A stretch of DNA of 64,000 bases from assembly GCF_900110205.1 (NCBI RefSeq), contig NZ_FOCV01000011.1, positions 1 through 64,000 of the forward strand. The letters are read 5' to 3'. The notes under the pieces are model-generated. The model was not told the DNA's origin. It saw nothing but the letters and a program-made list of their open reading frames with translations, and searched no databases. Position 1 is the stretch's first letter; each line of letters opens with the position of its first letter. Made by a program: the position numbers and the translations under genes. Source of the DNA: Rhizobium tibeticum (GTDB lineage: Bacteria > Pseudomonadota > Alphaproteobacteria > Rhizobiales > Rhizobiaceae). Positions 1 to 7,860 of the stretch are shown here, piece by piece.

Positions 1-1
1 C

Positions 2-373
2 GACCGGCAGTCAAGGCCGGTGATGGACGGGCTGATCCAGGTGCTGCAGTCGCTACCCCACCTCGCCCGTCGCTCGATCACCTTCGACCGCGGCACGGAA
101 TTTACCGACTGGCCCTACCTGCAGGCTAGCCTTGGAACCCAGACATGGTTCTGCGATCCGCAATCTCCCTGGCAGAAAGGCACCGTCGAAAACACCAATG
201 GCCGGGCTCGGAAATGGCTTTCGAGAGAGGTCGATCCATTGTCTATCAACGACCGCGATCTTATCGATGTCTGCAATCGCTTGAACGCTACGCCACGAAA
301 ATGCCTGGGCTATCGAACGCCCGCAGAAGTCTTCCGCCAAAAACTCCTCGCCCAAATCACGCGCACCGGATAG
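2..373 (+). CDS. IS30-family transposase, C-terminal part (cut by window edge)
   Basis: The reading frame is open from the left edge of the window, so only the C-terminal catalytic part of the protein is visible. It shows the DDE-transposase core of the IS30 family: TFDRGTEF carries the second catalytic Asp, CDPQSPWQKGTVENTN carries the catalytic Glu, and the C-terminal motif GYRTPAEVF is typical of the family. The protein would cut and join the ends of its own insertion sequence. The right end of the element should lie between the stop and about 454, but with no left end to compare I could not identify a terminal inverted repeat. The neighbouring broken genes fit a local site of repeated insertion. 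Family call is secure; whether the upstream part is intact cannot be seen. Confidence 0.88.
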   Translation, partial: DRQSRPVMDGLIQVLQSLPHLARRSITFDRGTEFTDWPYLQASLGTQTWFCDPQSPWQKGTVENTNGRARKWLSREVDPLSINDRDLIDVCNRLNATPRKCLGYRTPAEVFRQKLLAQITRTG

Positions 374-454
374 CTTCTCATAGCCCGCAAGTCGCGGTTC
401 GCCATGAACTCACAAGCCCATACCTACCGGCGGATGATCTGCTAAACTGATCTA

Positions 455-1078
455 ATGATGACAACCAATCAATACAGTTTTCGCAGAGCGACACTGGATG
501 ACCTTGATTTGCTCATGGAATGGCAATCGAAGCCTCATGTCCGTGAATGGTGGGACTCGGATGAGCCATACGATGAAGAAGAATTAGCTGATCCTCGGGT
601 AGCACGCTGGATTGTTTCATCCTTCGGACGTCCCTTCGCGTTCATGCAGGACTACACAGTTCATGGGTGGGAAGATCACCATTTTGTCAAACTTCCCGAT
701 GGTGTCCCGATGAGCGATGATCCGCAAATCAGCCTGCCTGCAGTCGCACGCTGATATCCCCTCCGGCCCTTGCCGGAAAGCACGGCCATCAGGCGCGAGC
801 TACACCACTCCCTGGGACGTCATCAACTTCCCAAGGGTTCGCGGGGAATTGACCAATACATTGGAGACCCCGAAATGATCGGTATTGGGCATGGTTCAGC
901 GTTTATCGGCGCGAGAATGCAGGCTCTCTTTGATGAGGAAGCGCCCGTGATCGCGACCGATCCTCATCCTGAAAACGAACGGGCAATTGCTGTTTACAAA
1001 AAACTGGGTTTCGAAGCGTTCGGACCACCTCAGGAAACTCAGTGGGGCCTGATCTTGCCAATGATGGTGAGGCGCTAA
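455..1078 (+). pseudogene. AAC(6')-like GNAT acetyltransferase, interrupted by a 127-bp insertion
   Basis: The two halves are in the same frame. Residues from 455 to 697 (FRRATLDDL, HVREWWDSDEP, DPRVARWIVS, HHFVKLP) match the N-terminal half of aminoglycoside 6'-N-acetyltransferase-like GNAT proteins. Bases 833-1078 (GSRGIDQYIGDPEMIGIGHG, VIATDPHPENERAIAVYKKLGF) match the acetyl-CoA-binding C-terminal half. Between them is an extra 135 bp (127-bp element plus an 8-bp duplication) that is a multiple of three but brings an in-frame TGA at 752-754. Removing the 135 bp gives a continuous protein of about 162 residues, the usual family length. The gene is therefore almost certainly inactive as one polypeptide. 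The start may be 455 or the adjacent ATG at 458. Confidence 0.85.
698..824. mobile_element. MITE-like 127-bp insertion with terminal inverted repeats
   Basis: The block sits exactly between two copies of AACTTCCC (690-697 and 825-832), as expected for an 8-bp target-site duplication. Its ends form an imperfect inverted repeat: left GATGGTGTCCCGATGAG and, read on the other strand, right GATGACGTCCCAGGGAG, 12 of 17 identical. An internal inverted repeat TCCGG...CCGGA lies near 761-777. It encodes nothing. These are the marks of a non-autonomous miniature element moved by a transposase encoded elsewhere. I cannot assign a parent IS; it could also be a relative of the short mosaic repeats known in rhizobia. 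Confidence 0.72.
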
Positions 1079-1389
1079 GCGGCTGGCAATCCACGGCAGC
1101 TATGTCCGCGGAGCAGACCTGCTTTGCAGCGTCGCCATCCGCCCCGGACAGGCTTAGCAACCCCGACCAGCACGCCTGACCCGGGGGCTGATCTCCCTGC
1201 CCTGTAGCAGCCTTTAAGCCCTTGTTGCATTTACATTAGAAGTCACAGGACTAGGTGCATGACATGCCAACAGGCTGTTAGCGTCGACCGAGGCAATCAT
1301 ATCGAAGGGTGGGGCCGGAACCCCTAGAAAGCGCAGACAGCCAATGACCGCAATTGGACCTCGAGAAAGCGCGTCTTAATCAATGTCGG
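1079..1389. other. Intergenic stretch without a recognisable gene
   Basis: The 311 bases between the broken acetyltransferase and the end of the sigma factor gene hold no convincing reading frame on either strand and no clear intrinsic terminator. The two flanking genes converge here. The stretch looks like accessory debris. Confidence 0.5.
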
Positions 1390-2298
1390 TCACCGCGATG
1401 CGTCAAGCATGACGTCCGCACCTTCCATGACATAGGTCGCATAGCGATGGTCGCGGATCATGCTTATCTTTTCCCCCAGCCATTCGAGCAGCATGAAATA
1501 TGAAGGACCGCCCGATGGTTCGGCTGATACCAGCAATATCTCCCGGCCTTCCAGCCAAGCCGGTTCGATCCTGACCCGCGGATATTCGGCATAATAGGTG
1601 AAAAATCGACCGACGTCGGCGGCACCAGAGACTTCCGGCCGTCGCGCCTGACGAAGCCGAACATCCTGCGCCAGCATGCGACGCAAAGCGTCCCAGTCTC
1701 GGGCGTTGAAGAGCGCTGCAAAGTTCAGGACCTCGGGACTCGGCGGGGGCGGAACCTCGGACCGCACGTCGGTGATGGAGCGCAATCTCGCCCGACCGCG
1801 CGACAGATGGGCCTTGACGGCATCGACACTCAGTTCCAGCAGCGCTGCGATGTCCGCAAGTGACTCTCCCAACACATCCTTGAGGATCACCGCGCTGCGT
1901 TGCGGCACCGGCAATTCTGCAAAGTGGCCTAGCGCGACCCGCACCGCGTCCTGCCGGATCAGCGCGTCCTCCGGATCGACGGCGCTGATATCGGCCAGAT
2001 CGAAAGCCATCTCAAGGGGCTCCGATCGGATCGTACTGCGCTGGCGCAGGGCATCTATGGCTCGATTGTGGACAATGCGAAATAGCCAGGGGCGCAGCGG
2101 CGTGCCCGGAGGGATCGAGCCAGCCGTCGCAAATACCCTGGCAAACGCGTCCTGAATCACATCCTCGCCGTCGATCACCGAACCCACCAGACGGGCAGCA
2201 TAGCGGTGCAGTTCGGGGCGAAGCGCGTCCGCTTCCCTGGCGAGCGCTGCGAGCAGAGTTTTCCTCTCTTCGTCTTCGAGAGCAGCGTCTTGTGTCAT
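1390..2298 (-). CDS. ECF-type RNA polymerase sigma factor with SnoaL-like C-terminal domain
   Basis: The 302-residue protein starts at ATG 2298, which overlaps the stop of the upstream SDR gene (ATGA), so the two are translationally coupled. Sigma region 2 spans roughly residues 20-90 (DGEDVIQDAFARVFA, LRPWLFRIVHNRAIDALR). Region 4 spans roughly 130-180 (LPVPQRSAVILKDVLGESLADIAALL, VDAVKAHLSRGRARLR). A C-terminal extension of about 110 residues (FNARDWDALRRMLAQDV to the end) has the look of a SnoaL/NTF2-like fold, as found in ECF41-type and SigJ-type factors that do without a classical anti-sigma gene. No anti-sigma gene is adjacent. It would direct RNA polymerase to a small regulon, possibly its own operon. 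A longer frame reaching 2847 is only overlap with the SDR gene. Confidence 0.85.
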   Translation of the reverse strand: MTQDAALEDEERKTLLAALAREADALRPELHRYAARLVGSVIDGEDVIQDAFARVFATAGSIPPGTPLRPWLFRIVHNRAIDALRQRSTIRSEPLEMAFDLADISAVDPEDALIRQDAVRVALGHFAELPVPQRSAVILKDVLGESLADIAALLELSVDAVKAHLSRGRARLRSITDVRSEVPPPPSPEVLNFAALFNARDWDALRRMLAQDVRLRQARRPEVSGAADVGRFFTYYAEYPRVRIEPAWLEGREILLVSAEPSGGPSYFMLLEWLGEKISMIRDHRYATYVMEGADVMLDASR

Positions 2299-3038
2299 TC
2301 GATGACCGTCACACCCGTATCCCCACGCACCGCGTAGACCATGGCCTCGGCGAGGCCCGTCCTGCCGATCAGGTCGGCGACCATATCGCCAAAAGCCCGC
2401 GGCGTCATGTCCGGCCAGGTGGCGGCCTGTTCGGCGAATGTCCGACCCGCCGCCGCGGCATAGGCCGCGATGCCGGTATCGCCCACACCGGTTCCGGCGA
2501 ACATCTGCCGGGGAACGATGACCCGGAAGCGCAGACCCAGGCCGAGTTCCGCCGACAGGCCCTCGGCATATTTTGCTATGAACCACTGCGCGCGTTTGGC
2601 TCCCGCATAACCGCCCGATAGCGGCGACCCCTGCACGGCGGCTCCGCTGGAGACCAGGACGACAAGCCCACCCGGCGTCATCGGCAACGTCAGAGCAGCC
2701 TGTACCCAGTGCAGCGCGGCCTTGACGTCCACATTCCAGTTGGTCGTGAATGCCTCCCAGCCAATCCGGTCGATCCGTTCCATGGGCGGTTCCGCACCAG
2801 CATTCATGATGACGAGATCTGGTCGCGTCTGCTCCATGATCCGCCATGCCGCGTCGACATCGGTTGCATCAGCCGATGTGGCGGTGACGGTCGATTGCTC
2901 GACTAGCCCCTGCACGGCAGCCGCGTTTCGGGCTACCACGGTGACTTCGGCCGCGCGAACCACAAATGCTTCGGCGAGCCCCCTCCCCAAACCGCGGCTC
3001 CCGCCGACAACCACGATTCGCTTTCCTTCCAGATCCAT
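2295..3038 (-). CDS. Short-chain dehydrogenase/reductase (SDR) family oxidoreductase
   Basis: This 247-residue Rossmann-fold protein has the classical SDR marks: nucleotide-binding GGSRGLG at residues 12-18, NAG at 79-81, catalytic Ser near 130-131 (VLVSSGAAV) and YAGAK with Tyr144 and Lys148. It would use NAD(P)H to oxidise or reduce a small alcohol or carbonyl; the substrate cannot be told. It is the first gene of a two-gene operon with the ECF sigma factor, whose start overlaps its stop by four bases. This pairing resembles ECF41-type loci, where the sigma factor lies next to an oxidoreductase or related enzyme that is its likely target. An inverted repeat CGACCG-N8-CGGTCG lies at 3065-3084, 27 bases before the start. 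Confidence 0.87.
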   Translation of the reverse strand: MDLEGKRIVVVGGSRGLGRGLAEAFVVRAAEVTVVARNAAAVQGLVEQSTVTATSADATDVDAAWRIMEQTRPDLVIMNAGAEPPMERIDRIGWEAFTTNWNVDVKAALHWVQAALTLPMTPGGLVVLVSSGAAVQGSPLSGGYAGAKRAQWFIAKYAEGLSAELGLGLRFRVIVPRQMFAGTGVGDTGIAAYAAAAGRTFAEQAATWPDMTPRAFGDMVADLIGRTGLAEAMVYAVRGDTGVTVIE

Positions 3039-3490
3039 CTCTCAGTCCTCATTTGGGTCGAGTCCGACCGCTCGACGACGGTCGCAACAACGACGTTCCA
3101 ACGAGGTGAAAAGAGTCATCGCCAACAGCGATTTGCGGAGGCCAGCGTCTAAAAGTCTGACTCGACCGAAATTCGACGGTGATCGATTTCGGCCTGGAAC
3201 GGATCAACACAGACCAGCGAGTACGGCTGCATCGCCACATAAGCGTGGACTGGATACCACTAACCGCGGACTGTGAACCCATAAGCGTGGATTCGCTATT
3301 TTATCCGCTATTTTGGGCTGCACGGCACGCGCCATCCAAACGGCGATCGCGCCGCCAATTGCGGATACTCTGCCGCTCTCTGCCGGTGAACGATTGATTT
3401 CGTCATTTGGCGATCTAGTTTCGCGGCAGTGTCGAGGCTTCGGCGCCGGCCGAGGGCTGGACGCAAAGGCGGTGTGACCGGGGGAAGACT
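3039..3490. other. Intergenic region between divergent SDR-sigma operon and phosphotriesterase gene
   Basis: The 452 bases separate two divergent units and should hold both promoters. No convincing gene is present. It contains an inverted repeat at 3065-3084 close to the SDR start and a cluster of direct repeats at 3239-3314 (listed separately). I could not call confident -35/-10 boxes. Confidence 0.5.
3239..3314. repeat. Direct repeats with 21-bp and 12-bp periods
   Basis: ATAAGCGTGGA occurs at 3239-3249 and 3281-3291, and a diverged copy (CTAACCGCGGACTG) starts at 3260, so three units begin exactly 21 bp apart, two helical turns. Immediately after, ATTCGCTATTTT (3291-3302) is followed by ATCCGCTATTTT (3303-3314), a 12-bp tandem repeat with one mismatch. 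Regular spacing fits binding of a multimeric regulator, but neutral repeat decay is an alternative. Confidence 0.45.
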
Positions 3491-4405
3491 TTGAAACATC
3501 TGCGCACGACGCTCGGGCCCAAGAGCAAATCCGAACTTGGGATGATCCTCCCGCACGAGCACGTCTTCGTCGACCTCAGGACACCCGACCAGCCCGGTTA
3601 TGCCGAAGCAAACACCGAAGATGTCGTTCGGCTGATGGCCCCCGAAATCGAGCGGATCAAGAAGCTCGGGGTGACGGCGCTCGTGGAATGCTCGACGGGC
3701 GGCGTCGGACGCCGTGCGGATATCGATCTTGCCGTGTCGCTCGCGACGGATTTTCCGATCGTCGTTCCCACCGGCAATTACCGTGAACCCTGGATTCCCG
3801 AATGGGTCCGCCATGCTTCCGAGCAAGAGCTGGAGGCGTGGATGCTGCGCGAGCTGACCGAGCAGATCGACGAGACCGGATTCCAGGCAGGCTGGATCAA
3901 GCTCAGCGCCGGTGATGACGGCATGACGACGCTCGAGACGAAAATCCTGCGGGCAGCCGCGCGCGCCGCGGCGCAGACAGACGCCGTCATCGGCAGTCAT
4001 ACGATCAGGGGGCGCGTTGTCATGGATCAGCTCGATGTCATCGAGGCGGAAGGCTATCGGGCCGACAGGTTCATCTCGATCCACACGCAGGAAGAAAAGG
4101 ACTTCGCCTACAATGTCGCCGTTGCCGAGCGAGGCGCCTGGATCGAGTATGACCATGTCGGCCGCGGCGAGGACAACGAGGTGGCGGAGCTAGTGATCAA
4201 GGCGCTGGAGGCGGGCTGCGGCGACCGCCTGTTGCTGAGCCATGACCGGGGCTGGTTCGATCCGGCGCTGCCGATGGGCGGGACGCCCAAGCCGTACACC
4301 CATCTCTCCACGGTCCTGCTGCCCGAGCTGAAACGGCGGGGCATAGACGACGCAACCCTGATGCGCCTGACCCACGACAATCCGTTCGAGGCTTTCGCCC
4401 GATAA
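3491..4405 (+). CDS. Phosphotriesterase-family metal-dependent hydrolase
   Basis: The 304-residue TIM-barrel enzyme keeps the full binuclear metal site of the phosphotriesterase family: HEH (His22, His24), bridging Lys137 in GWIKLSAG, His170 (GSH), His198 (ISIHTQ) and Asp252 (LSHDRGW). Family members hydrolyse phosphotriesters, lactones or related esters; the natural substrate here may be a lactone, which is inference. The TTG at 3491 is taken as start because GGGGGAAG lies just upstream and homology begins at once (KHLRTTLG); the next ATG at 3542 would remove the metal-binding N-terminus. It stands alone, divergent from the SDR-sigma operon. No transporter or regulator gene is adjacent to hint at the substrate. 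Confidence 0.88.
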   Translation: MKHLRTTLGPKSKSELGMILPHEHVFVDLRTPDQPGYAEANTEDVVRLMAPEIERIKKLGVTALVECSTGGVGRRADIDLAVSLATDFPIVVPTGNYREPWIPEWVRHASEQELEAWMLRELTEQIDETGFQAGWIKLSAGDDGMTTLETKILRAAARAAAQTDAVIGSHTIRGRVVMDQLDVIEAEGYRADRFISIHTQEEKDFAYNVAVAERGAWIEYDHVGRGEDNEVAELVIKALEAGCGDRLLLSHDRGWFDPALPMGGTPKPYTHLSTVLLPELKRRGIDDATLMRLTHDNPFEAFAR

Positions 4406-4602
4406 GGGGAGTGGCCGCGCGGCTAAATCCTTGCGTGTGCTGACGCAATTATTGAACGTACAGGCGAATTTACTCCGAGCGCCGGCGGCCGAGAGAGCCT
4501 CATCCTGAGGGCGAGGGACGAGGCGGGCGCTTCTGCGTTCAATGGATGCAAAGGATGATCCTTCGGTAACCGGTGTTCTGTCACCACGTTGTCCTTGCCG
4601 TC

Positions 4603-4809
4603 CTAAAGGCTCCTGTTGGCCCGAAGCATGCGTAATCGGGCGGTCCCACAAGGGGCAAGCTCCGCGCCGCGTGCGCGGGCAATATCGGCGATGGCCGCTG
4701 CAATAAGACCAGGATCTCCATCCTCCAGAACAGCGTCGAGATAGCCAGTCTGATTCTCCAGACTTTTGATGTAGTTCTGAATAGCGAAGCGCGTTGTTTC
4801 CAATGCCAT
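4603..4809 (-). pseudogene. HigA-type antitoxin (COG3636-like), 3'-truncated
   Basis: The first 48 residues (MALETTRFAIQNYIKSLE, LDAVLEDGDPGLIAAAIADI, ARARG) match the start of the addiction-module antidote family that accompanies RelE/ParE-like HigB toxins. After ARARG the sequence diverges into 20 unrelated residues and stops, so the helix-turn-helix that should bind DNA and complete the fold is missing. No other frame downstream restores it. The start lies one base after the stop of the toxin fragment (TAAGATG), the usual toxin-first order of these operons. The protein is very likely non-functional. Confidence 0.7.
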
Positions 4810-4810
4810 C

Positions 4811-4939
4811 TTACAGCTCCTTCGCCACTGCCTTCGCCGACGCTATGTCGCGTTTCTGGCTTGCTTTGTCACCCCACACAGCCTCACCACGAACATCAGC
4901 CTGCCTCACAAAATAATAGGCGATACCCCGGCCCTTAAT
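4811..4939 (-). pseudogene. HigB/RelE-type toxin, C-terminal fragment
   Basis: Read on the minus strand, the frame ending at 4811 encodes YYFVRQADV and then GDKASQKRDIASAKAVAKEL before a TAA. This closely resembles the C-terminus of the COG3657 killer-protein family (family pattern GPGYRxYF, then CGGDKxxQxxDIxxAK). An in-frame TAG at 4940-4942 closes the frame upstream and the N-terminal two-thirds are absent. Residues around the usual CGGDK are also altered (VWGDK). It is the remnant of the toxin partner of the adjacent truncated antitoxin. Confidence 0.65.
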
Positions 4940-5055
4940 CTATTCGTGCTTCACTCACCCTGGTCCCCACGGGCTTTGCGTCTCCGAAATTTTCTAAGCG
5001 CAGCGACTACAGCGCCTGCTTGCTGATCTATGCTCTTTCTTTGCGCGTAGACTGC

Positions 5056-5071
5056 CCTAGAGTTCTCTAGG
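5056..5071. promoter_or_regulatory. Perfect 16-bp palindrome before the DUF4864 gene
   Basis: CCTAGAGTTCTCTAGG is a perfect inverted repeat (7-bp arms, 2-bp centre) ending 18 bases before the ATG at 5090. Its position suits an operator overlapping the promoter or leader. The binding protein is unknown. Confidence 0.4.
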
Positions 5072-5089
5072 ACAGCCGGAGCCGTTGCC

Positions 5090-5518
5090 ATGCGCACCTT
5101 TCTCGCAGTTTTCATTCTGTGTGCTGCGTTCCTCGCTCTTGTCGCCACCGCTCGCGCCGAGGACCCGATCGACACCACCCGCGCGATGATCGAGGCGCAG
5201 ATCAAAGCGTTCCTGAACGACGACGTCGACGCGGCCTATTCCTACGCCGCGCCTGGGATCAAGGCGATCTATCCCGACAAGAATGTCTTCTTCGCCATGG
5301 TCAAGAAGAGTTACGAGCCGGTCTGTCACCCAGGCAACTATGCCTTCGGGCGCAGCCGCTCGATCGATAACGGCGCAATGATCTACCACGAGGTTCTGAT
5401 ATCAGGCCGTGACGGCAAGGATTGGACCGCCATCTACCAGATCGCACGTCAGCCCGACGGAAGCTACAAGATCAACGGCGTCCATATCGTGCCGAACACC
5501 GAGAGCAAAGGCATCTGA
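5090..5518 (+). CDS. Exported DUF4864-type protein
   Basis: The 142-residue product begins with a signal peptide (MRTFLAVFILCAAFLALVAT, cleavage probably after ARA near residue 23). The mature part (TRAMIEAQIKAFLNDDVDAA, YSYAAPGIKAIYPDKNVFFA, then a beta-rich half ending in YKINGVHIV) fits the DUF4864 family, small NTF2-like exported proteins of unknown function in alphaproteobacteria. No catalytic residues can be named. It converges with tgt and has no operon partner. A 16-bp palindrome lies directly upstream. Confidence 0.82.
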   Translation: MRTFLAVFILCAAFLALVATARAEDPIDTTRAMIEAQIKAFLNDDVDAAYSYAAPGIKAIYPDKNVFFAMVKKSYEPVCHPGNYAFGRSRSIDNGAMIYHEVLISGRDGKDWTAIYQIARQPDGSYKINGVHIVPNTESKGI

Positions 5519-5575
5519 GCGCGGTGAGGCGGCTTGCGCTGCGGCATGATTCGTTCGCCGCGAGCCTATCCGGTC

Positions 5576-6706
5576 TCAGACGGGCTCCAGGTCACCCCTC
5601 GCCCATTCTTCCTGCGTTTCCGCCACAAAGTCGGCAAAGCGCGCTTCGGCAATGGCCTTCCGGATGCCCTGCATCAGTTCCTGATAGTAGGCAAGATTGT
5701 GCCAGGAGAGCAGCATGCCGCCGAGCGCCTCGTTGGCGCGGACGAGATGATGCAGATAGGCACGCGAGTAGTCCCGCGAGGCCGGGCAGTTCGACTGGTC
5801 GTCGAGTGGGCGCATATCCTCGGCGTGGCGGGCATTTCGGATGTTGACTTTGCCTCGGCGGGTGAAGGCAAGCCCGTGCCGGCCCGAGCGGGTCGGCATC
5901 ACGCAGTCGAACATGTCGATGCCGCGCGCGACGGACTTCAGGATGTCATCAGGCGTACCGACGCCCATGAGATAGCGTGGCTTCTCTGTCGGCAGAACTG
6001 GCAGCGTCTCCTCAAGCATCTTCAGCATGACGTCCTGCGGTTCACCGACGGCGAGGCCGCCGACCGCATAGCCCTTGAGATCGAGTTCAGTCAGCGCTTC
6101 GGCGGAGCGGATCCGCAGCGAGGGTACATCCCCGCCCTGCACGATGCCGAACATAGCCTTGCCCGGCTGGTTGCCGAAGGCGACCTTGCATCGTTCGGCC
6201 CAGCGCAGCGAAAGCTCCATGGCGCGCTCGATCTCGCGCGGCTCGGCCGGCAACGCGACGCATTCGTCGAGCTGCATCTGAATATCGGAATCGAGCAGTC
6301 CTTGGATCTCGATCGAGCGCTCCGGCGACATGTGATGCAGGCTGCCATCGACGTGCGACTTGAAAGTCACCCCCTGCTCGTCGAGCTTGCGCAGACCGGA
6401 GAGCGACATAACCTGGAACCCACCTGAATCAGTCAGGATCGGATGCTCCCAACGGATAAGCTTGTGCAGGCCTCCGAGGCGAGCGACACGCTCCGCCGTC
6501 GGGCGCAGCATGAGATGGTAGGTATTCCCAAGGATGATGTCGGCGCCCGTGTCGCGAACTTGGTCGAGATACATCGCCTTGACCGTGCCGACGGTGCCAA
6601 CGGGCATGAAGGCAGGGGTGCGGATCGTGCCGCGCGGCATCGAGACTTCGCCCAGGCGGGCGCCTGCATCGGTCTTCTTGAGGGTGAACTGGAAGTTCTC
6701 GGTCAT
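5576..6706 (-). CDS. tgt: Queuine/preQ1 tRNA-guanine transglycosylase
   Basis: The 376-residue enzyme exchanges guanine 34 of tRNAs with GUN anticodons for the queuosine precursor preQ1. The TIM-barrel catalytic residues are present: Asp93 in LTDSGGFQ and the nucleophile Asp267 in MFDCVMPTR. The zinc-binding region is unusual. Where the family has CxCxxC before SRAYLHHL, this protein reads [18 protein letters not shown], keeping Cys307 but with Ser305 and Ser310 in place of the other two cysteines; the fourth ligand His336 (WHNLAYY) remains. The ATG directly follows the queA stop (TAGATG), so the pair is translationally coupled. It is the last gene of the coaD-ppi-ppi-queA-tgt block. Confidence 0.96.
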   Translation of the reverse strand: MTENFQFTLKKTDAGARLGEVSMPRGTIRTPAFMPVGTVGTVKAMYLDQVRDTGADIILGNTYHLMLRPTAERVARLGGLHKLIRWEHPILTDSGGFQVMSLSGLRKLDEQGVTFKSHVDGSLHHMSPERSIEIQGLLDSDIQMQLDECVALPAEPREIERAMELSLRWAERCKVAFGNQPGKAMFGIVQGGDVPSLRIRSAEALTELDLKGYAVGGLAVGEPQDVMLKMLEETLPVLPTEKPRYLMGVGTPDDILKSVARGIDMFDCVMPTRSGRHGLAFTRRGKVNIRNARHAEDMRPLDDQSNCPASRDYSRAYLHHLVRANEALGGMLLSWHNLAYYQELMQGIRKAIAEARFADFVAETQEEWARGDLEPV

Positions 6707-7792
6707 CTAGTCTTTCCGGAAAAGAAGGCTGGAGTCGCCATAGGAATAAAAGCGGTAGCCTGTCGAAATCGCGTGCCGGTAGGCCGCATGCATGGTCTCG
6801 AAGCCGGCAAAGGCCGAAACGAGCATAAACAGCGTCGAGCGAGGCAAATGGAAGTTCGTCATCAGCATGTCAACCGCCTTGAAGCGGTAGCCCGGCGTGA
6901 TGAAGATGCCCGTGGCGCCGGCCCAAGCGCGGATCTCGCCGTTTTCCTGCGCAGCACTTTCGATCAGCCGCAGCGATGTGGTGCCGACGCAGACGATGCG
7001 CCCGCCCCTCGCCCTGACGGCATTGAGGCTTGCCGCGGTCTCGGCGCTGACATAGCCGCTTTCCAGATGCATCTTGTGTTCGTCGGTGTCGTCGGCCTTA
7101 ACCGGCAGGAAGGTGCCGGCGCCAACATGCAGGGTCACGAAATGCCGCTCGACACCTGATTTGTCGATGGCTTCGAAAAGCGCAGGCGTGAAGTGCAGGC
7201 CGGCCGTGGGAGCGGCCACTGCGCCCTCCTCGCGAGCATAAATCGTCTGATAGTCGGCGCGATCGCGCTCGTCCTCGGCGCGCTTGGCAGCGATATAGGG
7301 TGGCAACGGAACATGTCCGACGGAATGGATTGCCTCGTCGAGCATCGGCCCGGATAGATCAAAGGCGAGCGTGACTTCGCCGCCTTCGCTCTTCTCCTCG
7401 ACGGTGCACTCAAGCTTGCCGAGCAGGCAGCTGTTGCCATCATGGCCGAAGGAGATGCGGTCGCCGATCTTGATGCGCTTGCCCGGCTTCGCGAAGGCTT
7501 TCCAGCGGCTGGCGCCGATGCGCATATGCAGCGTCGCCGAAACCTGTTGACCGCCGGCACCTTCGCGATGGCGGACGCCCTCGAGCTGTGCTGGGATCAC
7601 CTTGGTGTCGTTGAAGACGAGCGCGTCCCCTGCCCTCAGGAAATCGGGCAGATCGCTGATGCGATGGTCGGACAGCTGTACCTCGCCGGCCGGATCCACG
7701 ACGAGCAGGCGCGCACTATCGCGCGGGTCGGCAGGCCGCAGCGCAATCCGCTCATCCGGTAGGTCGAAATCAAAGAGGTCTACGCGCATCAC
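6707..7792 (-). CDS. queA: S-adenosylmethionine:tRNA ribosyltransferase-isomerase
   Basis: The 361-residue protein is full length for QueA, which transfers and isomerises the ribosyl group of S-adenosylmethionine onto preQ1-modified tRNA, giving epoxyqueuosine. Family motifs are clear: [20 protein letters not shown] at the start, [23 protein letters not shown], the region [25 protein letters not shown] and the C-terminal [19 protein letters not shown]. It lies directly before tgt with no spacer, so both queuosine steps are made from one message. A terminator-like hairpin separates it from ppiB upstream, which may lower but not block transcription from that side. Confidence 0.97.
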   Translation of the reverse strand: MMRVDLFDFDLPDERIALRPADPRDSARLLVVDPAGEVQLSDHRISDLPDFLRAGDALVFNDTKVIPAQLEGVRHREGAGGQQVSATLHMRIGASRWKAFAKPGKRIKIGDRISFGHDGNSCLLGKLECTVEEKSEGGEVTLAFDLSGPMLDEAIHSVGHVPLPPYIAAKRAEDERDRADYQTIYAREEGAVAAPTAGLHFTPALFEAIDKSGVERHFVTLHVGAGTFLPVKADDTDEHKMHLESGYVSAETAASLNAVRARGGRIVCVGTTSLRLIESAAQENGEIRAWAGATGIFITPGYRFKAVDMLMTNFHLPRSTLFMLVSAFAGFETMHAAYRHAISTGYRFYSYGDSSLLFRKD

Positions 7793-7809
7793 TCAAATCC
7801 GGGCAAAGC

Positions 7810-7846
7810 GAAACCCGCCCCACGCTTTCGCGCAACGGCGGGTTTC
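7810..7846 (-). terminator. Hairpin between ppiB and queA
   Basis: GAAACCCGCC (7810-7819) pairs perfectly with GGCGGGTTTC (7837-7846) around a 17-base loop. It lies just after the ppiB stop on the minus strand. There is no strong T-run on that strand, so it may be an attenuator or an RNA-processing hairpin. Confidence 0.55.
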
Positions 7847-7860
7847 AGCAAAAATCACAA

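Noticed and set aside
1676-2155. Plus-strand 159-codon frame opposite the sigma factor
   Set aside because: It is antisense to conserved sigma regions 2 and 4, rich in Ser/Arg, and has no family features; a GC-rich codon shadow.
3308-4156. Minus-strand 282-codon frame opposite the phosphotriesterase gene
   Set aside because: The plus-strand product keeps all metal ligands; the antisense frame has no recognisable domain.
5534-6427. Plus-strand 297-codon frame across tgt
   Set aside because: Antisense to a fully conserved enzyme; no homology seen.
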